Shown: positions 45,004 through 56,047 of the stretch, piece by piece
Layout of the letters: each line of letters begins with the position of its first letter
How positions within the stretch are numbered: position 1 is the first letter of the stretch
Assembly: GCA_026018925.1 (NCBI GenBank)
Contig: JAKSZU010000025.1
Span: forward strand, 25,339,696-25,403,695
DNA: 64,000 nucleotides
Source: Tupaia tana
Taxonomy: Eukaryota > Chordata > Mammalia > Scandentia > Tupaiidae
Direction of reading: 5' to 3'
The notes under the pieces: model-generated
What the model was told of the DNA's origin: nothing
Database searches by the model: none
Seen by the model: the letters and a program-made list of their open reading frames with translations, nothing else
Program-made: the position numbers and the translations under genes

Positions 45004-46220
45004 TCCTGCTCTCTTTTTCTAATGACCTTTTAAAGAGTGATCAGACCCTGGGACACCCCTTTTCCTCATGTACTCTGTGATCATAGACCTCTTCTCTCCT
45101 GTTTTCTCTTTCTTTTTCACTGTTTGATTCTACCTCAATTTTCTCTCTGCTATTTTCACAGCTAAACCCATTCCCTACATCCTGGCTTCATGTTTATCTA
45201 CAACATCTTGTATTTTGTCTGCTGTCCCAGTTTCTCGCCCTCATTAGGTGATCACTTGGTTCAAGAGAGAAGGCATTCCAAGCACACAAGATTTTCAGCC
45301 TTGGGGTTTGTGATAACCTCATGCAACTTTTTCCCTTCCATTATTCAAAGGTTTTCTGATGGATCAAGAGTATTGCTCATCTCTATCTGTTCATCCATAA
45401 AACCCACTGCTCTCCTTGATTGAAGCTAGTGTCCAGGCACCTGAAACATAAAACCATTCTCAGAACTTCCATCCCTGACAGTGGAGAGGCAAAGGGACAC
45501 TCAGCGATGAGGGAGGGTGGCGCTAATGACCCCAGGACCCCACCAGCAAGCCACATGGAGTCAACAGGTAGGTTCTTGTAGAGTCCTGTCATTGGCTCTC
45601 TTAGTATTGCGTCGCTGGAGAAGTCATTTTTGCATAGAAAAATATAAAAAAAAATACATCATGGCTTTCCCAATGACTCAATGGTTCCCCAAAAAATGAA
45701 AGAGTGAGAGAAAGAGGCAGATACTCCTGCCACTACCCCTACTGATAATGATAATGAAGGTGCCCAGTGTATTACTCTTCATACCTATCAAAATCAACTT
45801 ATAGGCTTACATCTAAAATGCTAGTCTTGTTGCTTTAGTGGAACCTACCTGCCCTATTCTGAAATCCTAGATGAAAACACAATAAAAGCAAGGAATAATA
45901 TAGTTACAGCTGCTGATAGGTAAAAAGTTAGCATGCTGCAGTTCCACTGAATGAGCTCTAACTGCAAATAGAAATACTCCTTTCCTCATCCTCTAAACAT
46001 GGTCTCCGTTAAGCCTGCAAAGTCAAAGTCTGCTTAGAAGTATATCCATTCAGTCCCAAACTGAGTAGGCGCTGCACAGCCCAGGTGAGCTTCAACAACA
46101 GAAAACAGTAGCAAAGCGACACAATGAAACAACTGCGCATTGTCCTTCTGGTCCCCATTGTCACCAATAAGGATTAATTCGAGGAAGTAAAATGGGTTGA
46201 AGGAAGAGTCAACATTGCCC
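45004..46220. other. Unique DNA containing one MITE
   Basis: No gene. Frames on opposite strands at 45190-45592 show no domain. Confidence 0.4.
45601..45682. mobile_element. Mariner-like palindromic MITE, group 1
   Basis: Left 'ttagtattgcgtcgctggag', right 'catcatggctttcccaatga' ending 'ctcaat'. The left TIR is diverged and there is an A-rich loop. Confidence 0.7.
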
Positions 46221-46224
46221 ACCT

Positions 46225-46330
46225 ACGATATGGCATTACTGTCTTCATTTCACATGTGAGAATCAGAGGCTCAGCACTGTGTGCTGAAAACACAATGGTA
46301 AGGCCCGGGATGAGCAAAGACTGATGCTGG
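46225..46330 (-). repeat. MIR SINE fragment
   Basis: 'cttcatttcacatgtgagaa' then 'cagaggctcagcactgtgtg' is antisense MIR core. Confidence 0.55.
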
Positions 46331-47309
46331 TCTTTTGGGCTATGTAACAAATGAAAGATTTTTCTACCCTCAAGGGTTATTATCGTGTGGGATGGAGAGA
46401 AGTTATAAATGATGATCTATCAGGTCCTCTTTTATTCTGTGAATCTGTAAATCTTTAAGTTAGCAATTTCTATGAATGTAAAGTAACATTGGAAAAGCTA
46501 CACATGAGTGAGAGAAAACGCTCAACTGAAGGAATTTGAAATGTTTCTGGTGAGAAGTGACCTTTGAAATAGGACAGGGATGGGTAAAAGTGCAAACACA
46601 TGTAACTATTTTCCTACCAAAATTGTTGAGCTGAATAACTCAACTCAAATTGCTCACACACCTTAATTCCAACTTTTCAGGGACAAACAGACTCAATTAC
46701 TCCATTTTAAGGTTTTTTCATAATTTTTTACTTAATCTGTTTTGGTCTCAATAAATTGCCAGGAGTTTATTTTGTTGTCTTTGTTGTTGTTTGTTTGTTT
46801 TAGCATCTCTGCTCTCCTTCCTTTATTCTTCTAATCTGATATCACCATTTCGGAGGATCTTGCCTGCCTCACGGTCTCACTGGGGGAACAATTAGTGGTT
46901 GTCAGGTCTGTTTGCCCCTCAGGCCTTCTGGACTCCACTGCAGTCTAAATGTTGCATGAGGCCTTGAGCTGTCTTGGACCAGAATCCACTGAGCTGGAAC
47001 CCTTTGGGTAATGTGCCAACGCAGCACGACGGCCGTGGTCCCCTTCTGGGGCAGTCGTCCATTCATCATTGCCCTTTCTATGAGTTCTTCATCCTCAGCC
47101 CAGCCCCAACCTACTCAACTGGTCCTCTCAACACCTCCCAACAGCCTGAGGGCTCCTCGGCCTTCTAAAATATTATCTTCGGACCTTACTGAAATCTGAG
47201 GGACCCTATGAGGTTACCTTAAATCCTACCCCTTCAATCCTTCTGCCATACTATTGTACTGGCCCCAAAGAGGAAGCCAAAAATCACATTCTAGACTCAC
47301 ATCTGCAGT

Positions 47310-47470
47310 TCAATGTCTCTTTCTCTCCCCTCTTCCCATCCACTCTCCCCTTTTCTTCTTCTCCTTGCACGTTCCCTTCTCTCTCTCCTTTTCTCTCCAC
47401 CATCCCATATCTTCCTGAATCCCTCCTCCTGCCTTCTTCCTCTCTCCTTCCTTCCTTTCTCTCTCTGGAT
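47310..47470. repeat. Low-complexity C/T-rich tract
   Basis: The plus strand is predominantly C and T with TCTC, CCTT and CTTCC words. Confidence 0.7.
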
Positions 47471-48139
47471 AGAACAGCCACAGGGTTCAGATAGCTTTGC
47501 TTTTCTCCCTAACTAACAAAAACCTCTCCTGCATTATTTGTTACAACCCACCTTCACTACTCACATGGAAACTACAGCTTCCATGACCTTTGACAGACAA
47601 CTTTGCCTCTTCATATACAAAACCCACCTTTGCAAACAGAGGGGAAATCATTTTCTGGCTCAGCACAACCAGGTTCTATAAATACTGAGCCTGGAAGCAT
47701 TGGCCAGGATAAAAAATAAGGCTTTTATAGTCATGTGACTGATAGGGACTAGGCAGGGCTTAGGAAGCTTAAAATTGTGAAGGCATCTGAGGACCACTGA
47801 CCTAGCAGACTCTGATGAAACAAGGATTGGTCATAAGAAAAAGACATTTTCATTCCAAGTAAGAGTCACCTCACAATGGGCAGAGCTTCCACTTACCGAC
47901 TTTTTCAACAAGGAGGCAGGTACATAGGTAGGTAGATAAGCACCTTTACTGTGCTTCTTAGATGTTACTTAAAGCCAGAACTTTAAAATGTAAAGGGTAA
48001 AAAGTTCCACCAGGCTACAGACCACAGGCATTTGAGGTTTGAGCCTTTAATTATTGGTTATAGGAATAAAGAATTGATACAGCATGTCTTGCCTAACCTT
48101 CTGGGAGTCCTGGTCTATTCTGAGCTACACGTATAACAG

Positions 48140-48256
48140 TACTTCAAATGTTCATGAAAAAATTGAAGTACAAGTTTATTTTGGTGCCCAAAAAAGGCTG
48201 AAATCCATGCACGATTTTTCATAATACATATTTTCCACGAACTTTTTGAAGACTAC
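48140..48256 (-). mobile_element. Mariner-like MITE, group 2
   Basis: 'cttcaaatgttcatgaaaaa' left and 'ccacgaactttttgaagact' right are terminal inverted repeats. The interior 'tttattttggtgcccaaaaa' is the reverse complement of that in the copy at 30888. Confidence 0.75.
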
Positions 48257-49794
48257 TCAGATAGAGGGTTAATGAAAAGACTGTCGGAGGGCAACCATTT
48301 CCTTCAGTGAAGCTTGCCTATGGATTCTGAAAGTCAGAGCTCCTCTCCCGGTTTTACTCACCACACTGCTTCAAGTTGGCTCTGGACTGGTCTTTCTAAA
48401 TGTCTTCAAGTCGGACTATTAAAGGATTTAACTCCAGGCTAAAGAAACAAGAGCAATAGCAATGAGTCCACAGTGTGTGGGGTGGGGATCTGGGACAGAA
48501 AGCACTAGGGATGAACTCAAGTTTAGACTTAGATTGCAATACGAAGAACTTTGGTTGTAGAGTGTGTTCAGCAGACACGGAGGAGACATTCAATCATTTA
48601 GGTTTGTGAGTAAGGAGACTAACTCAAGTCTAGGGAAAAAAAAAAAACTTAACCATCTGAAACCATCCTCTGTAGGAGTTCAACATCAATGGGACTTTGG
48701 AGAGAAAAATCATAATTCATAGATGTAATATGTGGACAAAAGGCACTTTATTCTAGAAAAATGCCTCTTTGCTCAAACCAGAACCAATCATTTATACCCA
48801 CAAGATTACAGTATACTCTCTGGTAAAAACAATTATTTATTGTTAGGGCATAGACATAATTTGAAGAAGTACAGAACACATTGAGGTAACATTTGCAAAA
48901 GAATATTACACAAAGGTCATTCCCAAAGCCCTCCTGTCTGATAGTCAAATGATGCTCCAGGAGCTTGGAGTGTACCAGCCGGCATTACTTCCGAGTGGCA
49001 GCAGCTGGGATATGCTTTAAAAATCGGGTTTCCTTAATTGGACTCAAAATAAATTAACGTCCCACTAGAAATATAATTGTAGTGATCTAAATCATAAAAT
49101 GAAATCTTTCAAAATAAACTAAAAAAATGGGAGGAGCATTTGCATAATTCATGTTCTACACAAGGTGGCTACAGCATACTGCCTGAACTCTACCTATGCA
49201 GACAGATGTAGGTAGATGCTTCAATTACTGTGGAAGGAGCATTTGGAAGAGTATGTCAAATGCAGGTATGGATATCAATAAAATACATCAGTCCCCATTG
49301 ACTGTCTTCTGAAGAGACCCAAATGCTCTGGAGATATCCCAGCATGGTTTAGGACATGTCCTGCATCTCTGCTATCCATTCCTTAACCAGTAAGAATACA
49401 CAAAGCAACCCCCAATACACACTCCTCAGAAGAATCATGGCAAGTCCTTTATTACTTCAAAATTTTCTTAGGCATAGACTATCATTGTTCTCAAGCTGTG
49501 GTCCAGCAGTAAGGGCTTTCAGACCTGTCGAATCTCAGTCCGGATCCCCACCCCCAGCCCAGCTGAGTCAGCACCTGCAGTGTGACAAGGTGACCAGGTG
49601 GCATGTATACACATTAGTGTTACAGACACACTATGCTTTGCCATAGGGAAGCACCAGTGAAGAATCAATTCTTAATATCAATTTTTAAATAAATAGGCAC
49701 ATTTCAAATGTTGAGATATTAGCAGAATAATATAAAAATTGAGCACTTTTTTTATATGGGGGGGAGTACCCTTTAGTTCTGAGAGGTAAGACTT

Positions 49795-49903
49795 CAACGA
49801 AACAATTACATATGAAGCACTTATCCAAAGCAATTACACTCAAGCACTTAGAGTGGTATCATATAGTTGGTTTAATAAATGTCAGTTAATATCATCATTA
49901 TCA
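49795..49903 (+). repeat. MIR SINE 3' end
   Basis: 'caagcacttagagtggtatc' and 'taataaatgtcagttaatat' match the sense MIR terminus. Confidence 0.6.
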
Positions 49904-49904
49904 A

Positions 49905-51865
49905 GATTTCTATGCCTATTGGCTTTTTCACCCATGTAAACATGATTTCTGTGTTTTTGGTCAGTGTATTCCAGTAGCTTGGTGGAATTTAGCTTCTCTA
50001 GTACAGCAACTACTAAAAAGTAATAGGAAAGGCAATGGAGAAAGTGAGACTTTTTTTCTCTTGTAGTAGAATGACCGTGAGCTTCAATGTGAGGAAGACA
50101 ATTATTATGATCATTGAACAGAGCATTTCTGAAGTAGCCACTGGGTATCTGGGAAAACTCAGAGTCCACGGAAGACATACACTCTATTCAGCATAGTGTT
50201 ATGAGAATGAAATTTTTTTTTTGTTCTTTTATTTTGTTGGGGAATCTTCCTTCAGCCAAAGTAAATTCCAATGTTCAGCTGTCTTCTTGTCAATCTTGTT
50301 TTTAAAAAGCTCTTTGAGAGAAGATACTCCCAAAAGTACTTTGTGTTGCAAAAAGTAGGCACTTTCAGTCAGTGAGCTGGTTCCTGAAGTAAAGGCCTAT
50401 GTAAGGACAAAGCACACAGTTTAATTGTCCTTTTATTAGATTGGGGGGTGAGGTCACATGATAAGCTTTCCTTCAGTAGCCTACTGACTCTTTCAACCTT
50501 GCCTCTTGAAACCTTTCTGAACACAGGAGCTGATACGGCAGGTTTTATATTTATAATGATTAATTAATTCTGCACTAAGCAATGTTCTTGACTGCAAGAA
50601 CAAAATCCACTTTAGAAAGCCTAAATGACAGCTTGCCTAAAATAATTAACACCCATACTGATAGAATTGAAATGTTCTTACTCTACTTTATAGAAGCAGA
50701 TTTCAGCCACGTAATTATTAATATTTCTCATTGTTTTATAATTATAATAAAAATAAGGAGGGTTTGATAAAGCAACAGTATGGATGAGAATGCCAAGTAA
50801 GGGATATCGAATGAAGAAATAGCATTTAACTGTGTATGCATCTAGAATTATTGCAGACTGGCCCCAAAATGTACTGAGATAGGTTGAGCTACAAACCTAA
50901 GAGTGGATCTGATAATAGACCAGATTTGGGGAAGACACTCTGATCACCATTGCTGCTCTGTGGACCCATTAAACATTCCAAGGAAGTATTACATAACTAG
51001 TGGCTTCTGAATGTCAGAGGGGTAGCATTTTCTCAGAATTCTTTGGCCCTTACTGTCAACATTAACTATCATCTAGCTTATTGTGGGACTTGAAAATCTC
51101 CAGGTTTAAGAGCGCTGACATCTGGTTCAGTGGCGTAAGTAAATAAGAGGCAGTCATATGCGATGTAGTCTCTTGCCTTTCCCTTGAATTCCTGAGTCAT
51201 AAAATTACCTTACAAGTGAAAGCTCTCAACCAGAGCAAACTCAACCCGTGCCTGTCAGATTACGTCTCTATAAAGTGACAGCTTTGCTGATAAAAGACTT
51301 TGAAGACGTTCTCCCAATTCTCATTCTCCCATCTCTCTATTTCGTATTCCCTAAATAGGCAGTAAATGAATTCTAAATGGTTTCTCCTGTCCCACATGAA
51401 ATCCTAACTACCTTTTGTTTTTAATTTGCTTATAAGAAGGAAAAAGTAAACCCAAATCCTATTCCGAGTGAACAAGACTGTTGGATTTTTGTTTGTTTGT
51501 TTTTGTTTGTGTTTTGTTTTGTTTTTTCCTTTAAGGGTAAAATAAGTTAGGCTATTCTTTACTTTGTAGATTTAACAAGTTCAGTCCAGAATTTCATTGA
51601 CAGGATTAATTCATAAAATCTTTGATCACAATTTTCCTTTTTGTTATACTGTGACAATCTTGCCATGTCTACCAACTTCAATGCCTTTCATTGTTTGGAG
51701 AATCACCCAAATTGACAAAGCAACTGTCTAAAGTTACATGATTCAATATGGTAGTCACTGACCACATTGGATTGTGAGCACTTCAAATGTGGCTAGGCTG
51801 GATTGAAATGTATTTTCCTTGTAAAATACTAAGTACAAGACAAACATGTGGAAAATCTCATTGGT
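49905..51865. other. Unique DNA, nothing recognised
   Basis: No gene and no SINE. 51490-51530 is a GTTT-type T-rich run. 51030-51320 is a complex unique stretch that could be conserved. Confidence 0.4.
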
Positions 51866-52123
51866 GGGAACCAGCAGTTAGCGTAATGGCTATGTCGCTG
51901 GACTCCCACGTAGTTGACCGCGGTTCGCGTCCCGGACCTGGTGGCTTAAAACTCACGCCGGGCGCGTGTGCGTGTGTGCCCAAGATCCCGAGAAGAGAAT
52001 GGAGGAGAAGGGATTGTGGCGTGACCATCCCCCCTGGGGGGTGATTTCTCGCTTTCTGTCTCTATGTCTCTGTCTGTCTGGCGAGCGCACGCGCCCTATA
52101 GCGAAAACCTCTCAAAAAAAAAA
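51866..52123 (+). mobile_element. tRNA-derived SINE, family A (young reference copy)
   Basis: Best sense copy. Box A 'tagcgtaatgg' at 51879-51889 and box B 'ggttcgcgtcc' at 51922-51932 have the spacing of a tRNA-derived Pol III promoter. The body carries intact CpGs, then 'cctggggggtgatttctcgc', the pyrimidine tract, 'gccctatagcgaaaacctct' and an A tail. TSD aatctcattggt / aatgtcattggt at 51854-51865 and 52124-52135. No RNA polymerase terminator-like T run lies inside. Confidence 0.95.
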
Positions 52124-52240
52124 AATGTCATTGGTCATTTTTATATTGATTTCATATTTAAGTGATAATATATTTCATATGTCAGGATAAATAACATTTA
52201 TTATTAAAAGTAATTTGATAAGTTTCTTCTTCCTCTTTCT

Positions 52241-52493
52241 TTTTTTTCAGGTTTTTGCCATAGGGTGCGTGTGTTTGCTGAAGAGAGACAGAGACAGACA
52301 GGGAAAGGAAAAGTAAGAAATCATCCCCCAGGGGAAACAGCCATGCCACAATCCTTTCTCTAGTTCTCCCTCAGGATTGTGGGCATGCACGTACACACAC
52401 CTGGCATGATTTTCAAGCTGCCAGGTTTGGGACTCAAACTATAGGAGGTCATAGGAATCCAGTGACTTACCCACCATGCCACCGTGTAGCCCT
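52241..52493 (-). mobile_element. tRNA-derived SINE, family A (older subfamily)
   Basis: T tail, 'tttgccatagggtgcgtgtg', 'gccatgccacaatcctttct', 'gattttcaagctgccaggtt', and a rearranged head end 'gccaccgtgtagccc'. Confidence 0.8.
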
Positions 52494-52770
52494 CCTTTTA
52501 CTTTTTTAAATGCGACTACTAGAATATTAAAAATCATATACATTGCTAGTATTTTGTCTTACATTATAGTTCTGTTGAAGAGGGCAGGTCTGCAAAGGTC
52601 ACATACTGAAGAGTTCAACAAACACTCATCTGTATGTTACTATGTGGACAGAGAGTTGGCCTTGGAATCTAAGAATTGTGTGTCTAGAGCATCTTTCTGG
52701 GACTCTGAATAAATGAAAAGCAGAATATTTACCTCTTAAGGTTATTGTAAATAGTAAATACTTAAGCTAC
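52494..52770. other. Unique DNA, nothing recognised
   Basis: No gene or nameable repeat. Confidence 0.4.
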
Positions 52771-52771
52771 T

Positions 52772-53136
52772 TCTATGGTTTGAATGTATCTCCCCAAAAT
52801 TCGTGTGTTGAGATTGAGTCGTGATGGGATTACGAAGATGAAAGCTGAATCTGATTATAATGTTGAAAGGGGCCTTTGGGAGGATATTAGGATCAAGGTC
52901 ATGAGGGCGGGGCCCCATGATTAACTCCCAGAGGATTGAGAAGCAGAAGGAGACAGAGGTACGGACACAGACACACATCCTTTCACCTCTCTTCAGCCAT
53001 GTACCCACTAGCAAGGAGACCCTTACCCGATGTAGCCCTTGGGCCGTCAGGCTGTGAGCTGGGTAAAGCTCTATTCTTATAAACCACCCAGTTTGAGGAA
53101 TCTTCTCTTACTAGCCAGGAAACAGACTAGAATAGC
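52772..53136 (+). mobile_element. MaLR (MST/MLT1-type) LTR
   Basis: 'tctatggtttgaatgtatct' start, 'ccaaaattcgtgtgttgaga', 'ggggcctttgggaggatatt' at 52869, 'cttataaaccacccagtttg' at 53075, end 'ctagaatagct'. Confidence 0.85.
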
Positions 53137-53396
53137 TATTAAACACTGACGACAGGGACCAGGTAATGTTGCAAGAGACAAGGCATGAGCTTGTCTAGCC
53201 AGACAACATCTTTGGATAGGCATCTCCCCACCACCATGGCTATGAGCCAATTAACTCCCATACCCCCATGCTTTTCACCCATTAGCTGGAAGTCAAAATC
53301 CATCTTTACCAGCTTGTGTGGTGACAACATAGCACCTACCTAGTGGAGGCTGTCATTAATATTAAAACATTCCCAATAAATGGAAATTACATTCCT
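53137..53396. other. Unique DNA, nothing recognised
   Basis: Short unique stretch between the LTR and a MIR. Confidence 0.4.
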
Positions 53397-53530
53397 TTTT
53401 CTTCCTACCACTTACTACTTACCAGGTGCCAGGGATCGTTTTAATAATTTTCAGATACATTTTAGCATTTACTCCTCACCACAACAGCTAAAGCTTATAG
53501 AGATTTGACCAGACCCTGAGGAAAGAGCCT
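53397..53530 (-). repeat. MIR SINE fragment
   Basis: 'cttaccaggtgccagggatc' at 53418 and 'tttactcctcaccacaacag' at 53468 are antisense MIR. Confidence 0.65.
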
Positions 53531-53914
53531 TATCTATATCATCTCATGCCATGATCCAAGGCGCTCTGGTAAGGAAATCGGAACACAAAATATCACTAGC
53601 CACATTGTGCTAGGGGGCAAGCATACTCACAGTCCCGAGAGAAAAACGGAGGAGGAAATCGAGGACCAGAGCGGCTCTGCAGCCACTCAACGTCAGGCAG
53701 TCGGTGGGAGACAGAGCGGTCAAATCCACTGATTCCAAGAGCCACTGTCATTCCCCACGAAAATCTGCCTCCCTGATTCTACCCTTCATCGCTTCGTTCC
53801 TTCTCGCCTTTCCTAGTCCGTCTCTTCCTCCCACCTTCCTATCGTATTATTCCTTCCTTTATGTTGCCTTTTTTGTATTCTCTCTTCTCTCCAATGACTT
53901 TTTTCCTTTTGTTT
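53531..53914. other. Unique DNA, nothing recognised
   Basis: No gene. The frame at 53704-53937 is in C/T-rich DNA and enters a SINE. Confidence 0.4.
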
Positions 53915-54072
53915 TTCAAGGGAGATTTTTGTTATAGGGCATATGCGCTTGCCAGAGATACAGAGAGAGAAAGCAAAAAATCACCCCCCAGAGGGGATGG
54001 TCATGCCACAATCCCTCCTCCTCCATTCTCCTACCAGGATCTCAGGCATGCATGCACACACGCCTAGTGTTG
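53915..54072 (-). mobile_element. 5'-truncated SINE, family A
   Basis: 3' half only: 'gagatttttgttatagggca', 'accccccagaggggatggtc', 'gccacaatccctcctcctcc', stopping at 'cacacacgcctagtgttg'. The tRNA-like head is missing. Confidence 0.8.
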
Positions 54073-54155
54073 TATTTGCAATTTCATCTCTGATTTAAGA
54101 GTTGGTGTGCTCCTCCTCCACTAACCCCTCCTCAGCTGCATTAAAGAGTGAGTCA

Positions 54156-54419
54156 GGGGACCAGCAGTTAGTGTAATGGTTATGTCGCTGGACTCCCACG
54201 TAGTCGACCACGGTTCAAGTCCTGGGCCCTGCAGCTTAAACTCACGCCAGGCGCGTGTGTGTGCGTGCCCAAGATCGCAAGAGGAGAATGGAGGAGAAGG
54301 GATTGCAGCGTGGCCATCCCCCCGGGGAGTGATTTCTCGCTTTCTATCTCTCTGTCTCTCTCTTTGTCTTTCTGGCGAGCGCACACTCCCTATAGCAAAA
54401 ACCTCTCCAAAAAAAAAAC
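54156..54419 (+). mobile_element. tRNA-derived SINE, family A (young)
   Basis: Head 'gggaccagcagttagtgtaa' at 54157, box B 'ggttcaagtcc', intact CpGs in the body and an A9 tail. TSD aaagagtgagtca / aaagagtgggtca at 54143-54155 and 54420-54432, one mismatch. Confidence 0.95.
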
Positions 54420-54432
54420 AAAGAGTGGGTCA

Positions 54433-55088
54433 GTACTGCCCTGGAGGTGCCTCTTGTGAGTTGCAGTGGACAGAGATCCAGTGTCCAGGCAAAACAGAGT
54501 CATAAAGCACTTCTGGATTCTGAACTGACAACTTAGTATCTCTCTCATTATAAATTTCAGAATTTGCTACTAAACATCATACTGGAGATGATTTTGTTCA
54601 GCTTTCTACATTTTACAAGCAAGAAAATTCTATCCCGGGGAGAGTTTGATTCTGATGTTCACAGAGCTATTCAGCCATAAAGGCCCAGACCCAATCAAGT
54701 GTACTTTGGACCATACTATTCAATACTCCAAATGTTTTTATCTTTAATAACTAGCTCAAACCCTACTGTTAAATCCAAAGTCCCATTTTAGAAAAAGATA
54801 ACTCAAAGGAAAGCAAAGCAACATTGAAAAATTTTGTATGGAAATCTTACTATTTTTTGAATGTCTGTTCATCCTGTCTCTTGACTCCCGTTTTAAACTG
54901 TTTCACAGCCCCATACTCAAACCGTGCTTGGTTTAAAACTTCAGAGCAGAAGAGAAAAACTTGTCTTTTTCCCTCCCTTTAGTTTTCAGCATCCAGTGAA
55001 ACATAAAATGCTCAGTTCAGAGCTGCAAACCCAGGCTGCTTAATGTTGTACGACTCAAAACAGCAAAGAGATACAGTCTTGGTCCATT
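54433..55088. other. Unique AT-rich DNA
   Basis: No gene or nameable repeat. Confidence 0.4.
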
Positions 55089-55680
55089 TAGACTACTCTT
55101 CATAAAACACCGTGCATTGGGGGACTTATAAACAACAGAAATTTATCTCTCACAGTTCCAGGGGCGGGAAGACCAAGATCGATGAGCCGGCAGATTCAGT
55201 GTCCTGTTCCAGGCTCACAGAGAGTCGTCTTCTTGCTGCGTACTCACATGACGGAAGAGAAGAGGGAGTTCTATGTAGTCCCTTTCATAAGAGCATGAAT
55301 CCCATTTGCCTCTCAAAGACCCACCTCTTCTTTTTTCTTTTGCTTTTTTTATTTTTTTAAGTTATTTTTGCCTCAGGGTGCATGCATTTACTGGAGAGGA
55401 GAGAGACAGTGAGAGATGCAGGGGGTATGCCTGCATCACAAGTCCTTCTCCTCTCTTCTCCTCCTGGGATTTGGGGCTTGCACACACACATACCTGGTGT
55501 GGTTTTCAAGCCACCAAGTCCAGTACTCAAACCATGGTTGACCATGTGGGAGTCCAGCACCTTAACCAACATGCCACCTGCTGGCCCCGACTCACCTCTC
55601 CTTAATACCCTCACCTTGAGCCTTGAGGGTTAGGATTTAACAATTAACTTTGGAGGACACAAACATTCAGTTACTGCAGA
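55089..55680 (-). mobile_element. MaLR (MST-type) LTR split by a SINE
   Basis: Left: 'gacttataaacaacagaaat' at 55122, 'gatgagccggcagattcagt' at 55181, 'cttcttgctgcgtactcaca' at 55230. Right: 'cttaataccctcacctt' at 55600 and 'aggatttaacaattaacttt'. Confidence 0.8.
55333..55588 (-). mobile_element. tRNA-derived SINE, family A (older subfamily), inside LTR
   Basis: T-rich tail, 'tgcctcagggtgcatgcatt', 'gcatcacaagtccttctcct', 'ggttttcaagccaccaagtc' and 'gccacctgctggcccc'. TSD gacccacctcttctt (from 55318) and gactcacctctcctt (from 55589), two mismatches. Confidence 0.9.
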
Positions 55681-55805
55681 TGCGAAACCATCTGGCTGAT
55701 GTCTAGGTTACACTTGTTCACTTTGCCAGGTATCAGCCCTCAGTACGTTAAGTATTATACTTACACTTAAAACTGGACTTAAATCATTTTAAAAATCAGT
55801 CTGAG

Positions 55806-56034
55806 AGGACCAGCCTCATAGTGCAGTGGTGAAGGGAGCTAGATCCCACATAATTGACTGTGGTTCAAATCCTGGTCCTAGCAGCTTGAAAAACAGGCCA
55901 GGCACATGACCACAGTGCCCCAATTCCTGAGGGAAATGGAGAAATGGAGGAGAAGGGATTGTGGCATGACCACACCCCACAGGGGCATGCCTTCTCTCTG
56001 GCAAGCACGCACTCTCCAGCAATAAAGAAAAAGC
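55806..56034 (+). mobile_element. tRNA-derived SINE, family C
   Basis: Head 'aggaccagcctcatagtgca', box B 'ggttcaaatcc' at 55862, 'gaagggattgtggcatgacc' at 55952, short pyrimidine part, 'ctccagcaataaagaaaaag'. Flanks 'aaatcagtctgag' and 'aaatcactctggc' (about 55793 and 56035) are a likely TSD with three mismatches. Confidence 0.85.
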
Positions 56035-56047
56035 AAATCACTCTGGC

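Larger units (their letters stand above)
46331..49794. other. SINE-free, mostly unique block
   Basis: No gene recognised. 47310-47470 is a long C/T-rich tract which holds frames open on both strands. 46970-47280 is GC-richer with no known protein. A group 2 MITE sits at 48140. Confidence 0.45.

Noticed and set aside
46970..47280. Possible endogenous retrovirus remnant
   Set aside because: Composition looked odd, but I could not find any LTR, primer site or conserved motif to support it.
51876..51940. SINE heads as functional tRNA genes
   Set aside because: They have A and B boxes, but the cloverleaf is imperfect and each is followed by the SINE body and TSD, so they are retroposon promoters.
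51787..52044. Repeated frame with words like 'SVMAMSLDSHVVDRGSRP'
   Set aside because: The same peptide appears wherever family A SINEs occur (for example 5561, 11002, 16684, 24132, 54176), so it is SINE sequence and not a protein family.
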